Of a DNA stretch of 7,202 nt, positions 6,292-7,202 are shown in pieces. A program made the position numbers and the translations under genes. The notes under the pieces are model-generated. The model had not been told where the DNA came from, made no database searches, and was given only the letters and a program-made list of their open reading frames with translations. The stretch is from Nitrospinota bacterium (GTDB lineage: Bacteria > Nitrospinota > Nitrospinia > UBA9942), in the NCBI GenBank assembly GCA_003489165.1, contig DNJG01000060.1, positions 9,611 to 16,812 of the forward strand. Reading direction: 5' to 3'. Numbering within the stretch: position 1 is the first letter of the stretch; each line of letters opens with the position of its first letter.

Positions 6292-6374
6292 CTCGTAAAA
6301 AGTCAAAAATTAGCCATAAGGGTAAAAGGATTCTTATTGTTGTAAGGGCTAATTTTGTTTTGACTTTTTACGAG
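6292..6374. repeat. Large inverted repeat covering the treT ribosome binding site
   Basis: CTCGTAAAAAGTCAAAA (6292-6308) is matched perfectly by TTTTGACTTTTTACGAG (6358-6374). After a 4-base asymmetry the pairing continues (ATTAGCC 6309-6315 with GGCTAAT 6348-6354), and ATAAG/CTTAT (6316-6320, 6333-6337) can close inside. The arms total 24 bp and the element fills most of the 100-nt gap between the DUF5752 gene and treT, starting 8 nt after the upstream stop. The treT Shine-Dalgarno GAGG (6294-6291) lies at the end of the arm, so in mRNA it would be paired except for its last G. It could be a translation-control hairpin, a processing site or a short palindromic mobile repeat. No T-run follows, so it is not a standard terminator. 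Confidence 0.8.
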
Positions 6375-6382
6375 AACCTCCA

Positions 6383-7039
6383 TCACTTTATAGCCTCCAT
6401 ATCGTTCTTTACCTCTGCCTCAAGAAGCTCCGATATATGCTCCCTTATTTTTTCTATATTGTGCATAAAGGGGTCTATTAATCTTATCTTTTCCGAAAGC
6501 TCCTTTTTCCCCAGCTCATCCTCAAACCATTTTGAAAAATCATCTATCCCGCCGAGCCTCCGTCTTGACTCATAGAAGTGATAGTATATTGAGCTTGCAT
6601 CTATGTATTTAATCGCCATGAGAAATTCTGCGAGATTTTTAACCCTTATCCCTGCCGGGAATATGAATGTTACCGCCTCATTAAAATAAAATTCATTGCC
6701 AGACACTGCATCTCTCGGTTCAGGAAAATTTTTAAGATAGTCATCTATCACATTTAATAATTCCTTCCTTAAACCGTCTATATCTTTAAATGCATAAGGA
6801 TCTATATTTGAAAGTATCTCCGACAAAGCCCTTTCTTCAATGCTTTCACCTGCCCACTGGGCAAAGTCATTTGTGTATTCAAGCACATGAGCCTTTAACG
6901 AATATTGATAGGTATGGTGGAATATTGACTCTTTGCTTACTGCTGATATTCCTTCCCTAAGATCATGGAGGTTTTTAGCCTTTTTACCCGTGGATTTAAT
7001 TATGCTCGTATATTGCTTAAACTCAAATGGTATTGTCAT
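6383..7039 (-). CDS. DUF5752-like protein made of two tandem repeats, 218 aa
   Basis: Soluble, probably all-helical protein with no signal peptide or membrane segment. I believe it belongs to the uncharacterised family DUF5752, found near glycosyltransferase genes; that name is from memory. The sequence shows an internal duplication, roughly residues 5-102 and 117-210. KNL (22-24) matches KNL (134-136); SIFHHTYQ (38-45) matches SIYYHFYE (150-157); NDFAQWA (57-63) matches DDFSKWF (166-172); and LSEILSNIDPY (72-82) matches LSEKIRLIDPF (181-191). The conserved Ser, His, Tyr, Phe-x-x-Trp and Leu-Ser-Glu positions suggest each unit keeps a common core or binding surface. No enzymatic motif is visible. 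The start has AAGGA 9 nt upstream and is 5 nt from the glycerate kinase stop. Its place ahead of treT suggests a role with trehalose synthesis, perhaps as regulator or scaffold; that is inference. Confidence 0.8.
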   Translation of the reverse strand: MTIPFEFKQYTSIIKSTGKKAKNLHDLREGISAVSKESIFHHTYQYSLKAHVLEYTNDFAQWAGESIEERALSEILSNIDPYAFKDIDGLRKELLNVIDDYLKNFPEPRDAVSGNEFYFNEAVTFIFPAGIRVKNLAEFLMAIKYIDASSIYYHFYESRRRLGGIDDFSKWFEDELGKKELSEKIRLIDPFMHNIEKIREHISELLEAEVKNDMEAIK

Positions 7040-7044
7040 TTCTT

Positions 7045-7202
7045 TTATTCCTTAAGTATTATCTGTATATCCATGACATTTGTCCCTGTAGGACCTGTTA
7101 TCATATGAAACCTCTCACCTGATAGAAAATCGAGTTTTTTAAAAAAGTTATAGGAGTCATTATCAGCCAAATAGTGATTTGGATTTAAACCAAGCTCTCT
7201 TG
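7045..7202 (-). CDS. Glycerate 2-kinase (MOFRL family), C-terminal 51 residues
   Basis: Only the end of the gene lies in the window; the frame enters at the right edge with no start visible. Enzymes of this family phosphorylate D-glycerate to 2-phosphoglycerate with ATP. The visible part has the characteristic terminal sequence: a LADNDSYNFFKKLDFL segment, then MITGPTGTNVMDIQIIL and stop. The NDSY and TGPTGTNV-x-D motifs are diagnostic of the MOFRL domain. The stop is 5 nt before the DUF5752 start, so it is almost certainly the upstream partner in the same transcript, and the operon promoter must lie beyond the window. A decayed copy of the same C-terminus is at 919-990. Substrate use in this organism is not shown by the sequence. 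Confidence 0.9.
   Translation of the reverse strand, partial: RELGLNPNHYLADNDSYNFFKKLDFLSGERFHMITGPTGTNVMDIQIILKE

Noticed and set aside
6283..6306. TTG start giving treT eight more residues
   Set aside because: Those codons belong to the inverted-repeat arm and the Shine-Dalgarno itself; the ATG at 6282 is correctly spaced.
6292..6374. Intrinsic terminator between the DUF5752 gene and treT
   Set aside because: There is no T-run after the stem on the minus strand, and the ribosome site of the next gene lies in the arm, so a regulatory or mobile repeat fits better.

Overview
The window looks like a piece of an AT-rich, Gram-negative-type bacterial chromosome. All supported genes are on the minus strand. 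Two lipoproteins with N-terminal lipoboxes, one BamE/SmpA-like and one with LysM, point to a cell with an outer membrane. Codon use is rich in ATA, AGG and AGA. An uncultured Nitrospirota- or Desulfobacterota-like lineage would fit, but nothing here fixes the taxon.

Reading in the direction of transcription (right to left), the first block is a tight operon: the C-terminal end of a glycerate 2-kinase (7045-7202, cut by the window edge), a DUF5752-type protein built from two repeats (6383-7039), a TreT-type trehalose synthase (5074-6282) and a fused trehalose-6-phosphate synthase/phosphatase (2804-5074). The kinase and DUF5752 genes are 5 nt apart, and the treT stop overlaps the fusion gene start by one base. 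The only real gap, about 100 nt between the DUF5752 gene and treT, is almost filled by a large inverted repeat whose arm contains the treT ribosome binding site. The phosphatase domain carries a GC-rich, internally repetitive in-frame insert.

The second block holds three small envelope genes: a two-helix membrane protein whose promoter lies so close to the ATG that the mRNA may be leaderless (2435-2734), a LysM lipoprotein with a charged helical stalk (1667-2317) followed by an intrinsic terminator, and a BamE-like lipoprotein (1255-1587).

The third block (867-1254) has no intact gene but is not empty. It holds a deleted ArsB/NhaD-type permease relic and the last codons of a second glycerate kinase, overlapped by a near-consensus sigma70 promoter that should drive an MscS-family channel gene running off the left edge (1-866).

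A reasonable joint reading is osmotic or desiccation stress: two routes to the compatible solute trehalose encoded side by side, a mechanosensitive channel for solute release nearby, and envelope proteins between. The grouping of a fused TPS/TPP, a glycosyltransferase and a mechanosensitive channel recalls the trehalose synthase complex operon described in the archaeon Thermoproteus tenax. DUF5752 and glycerate kinase are the unexplained additions.
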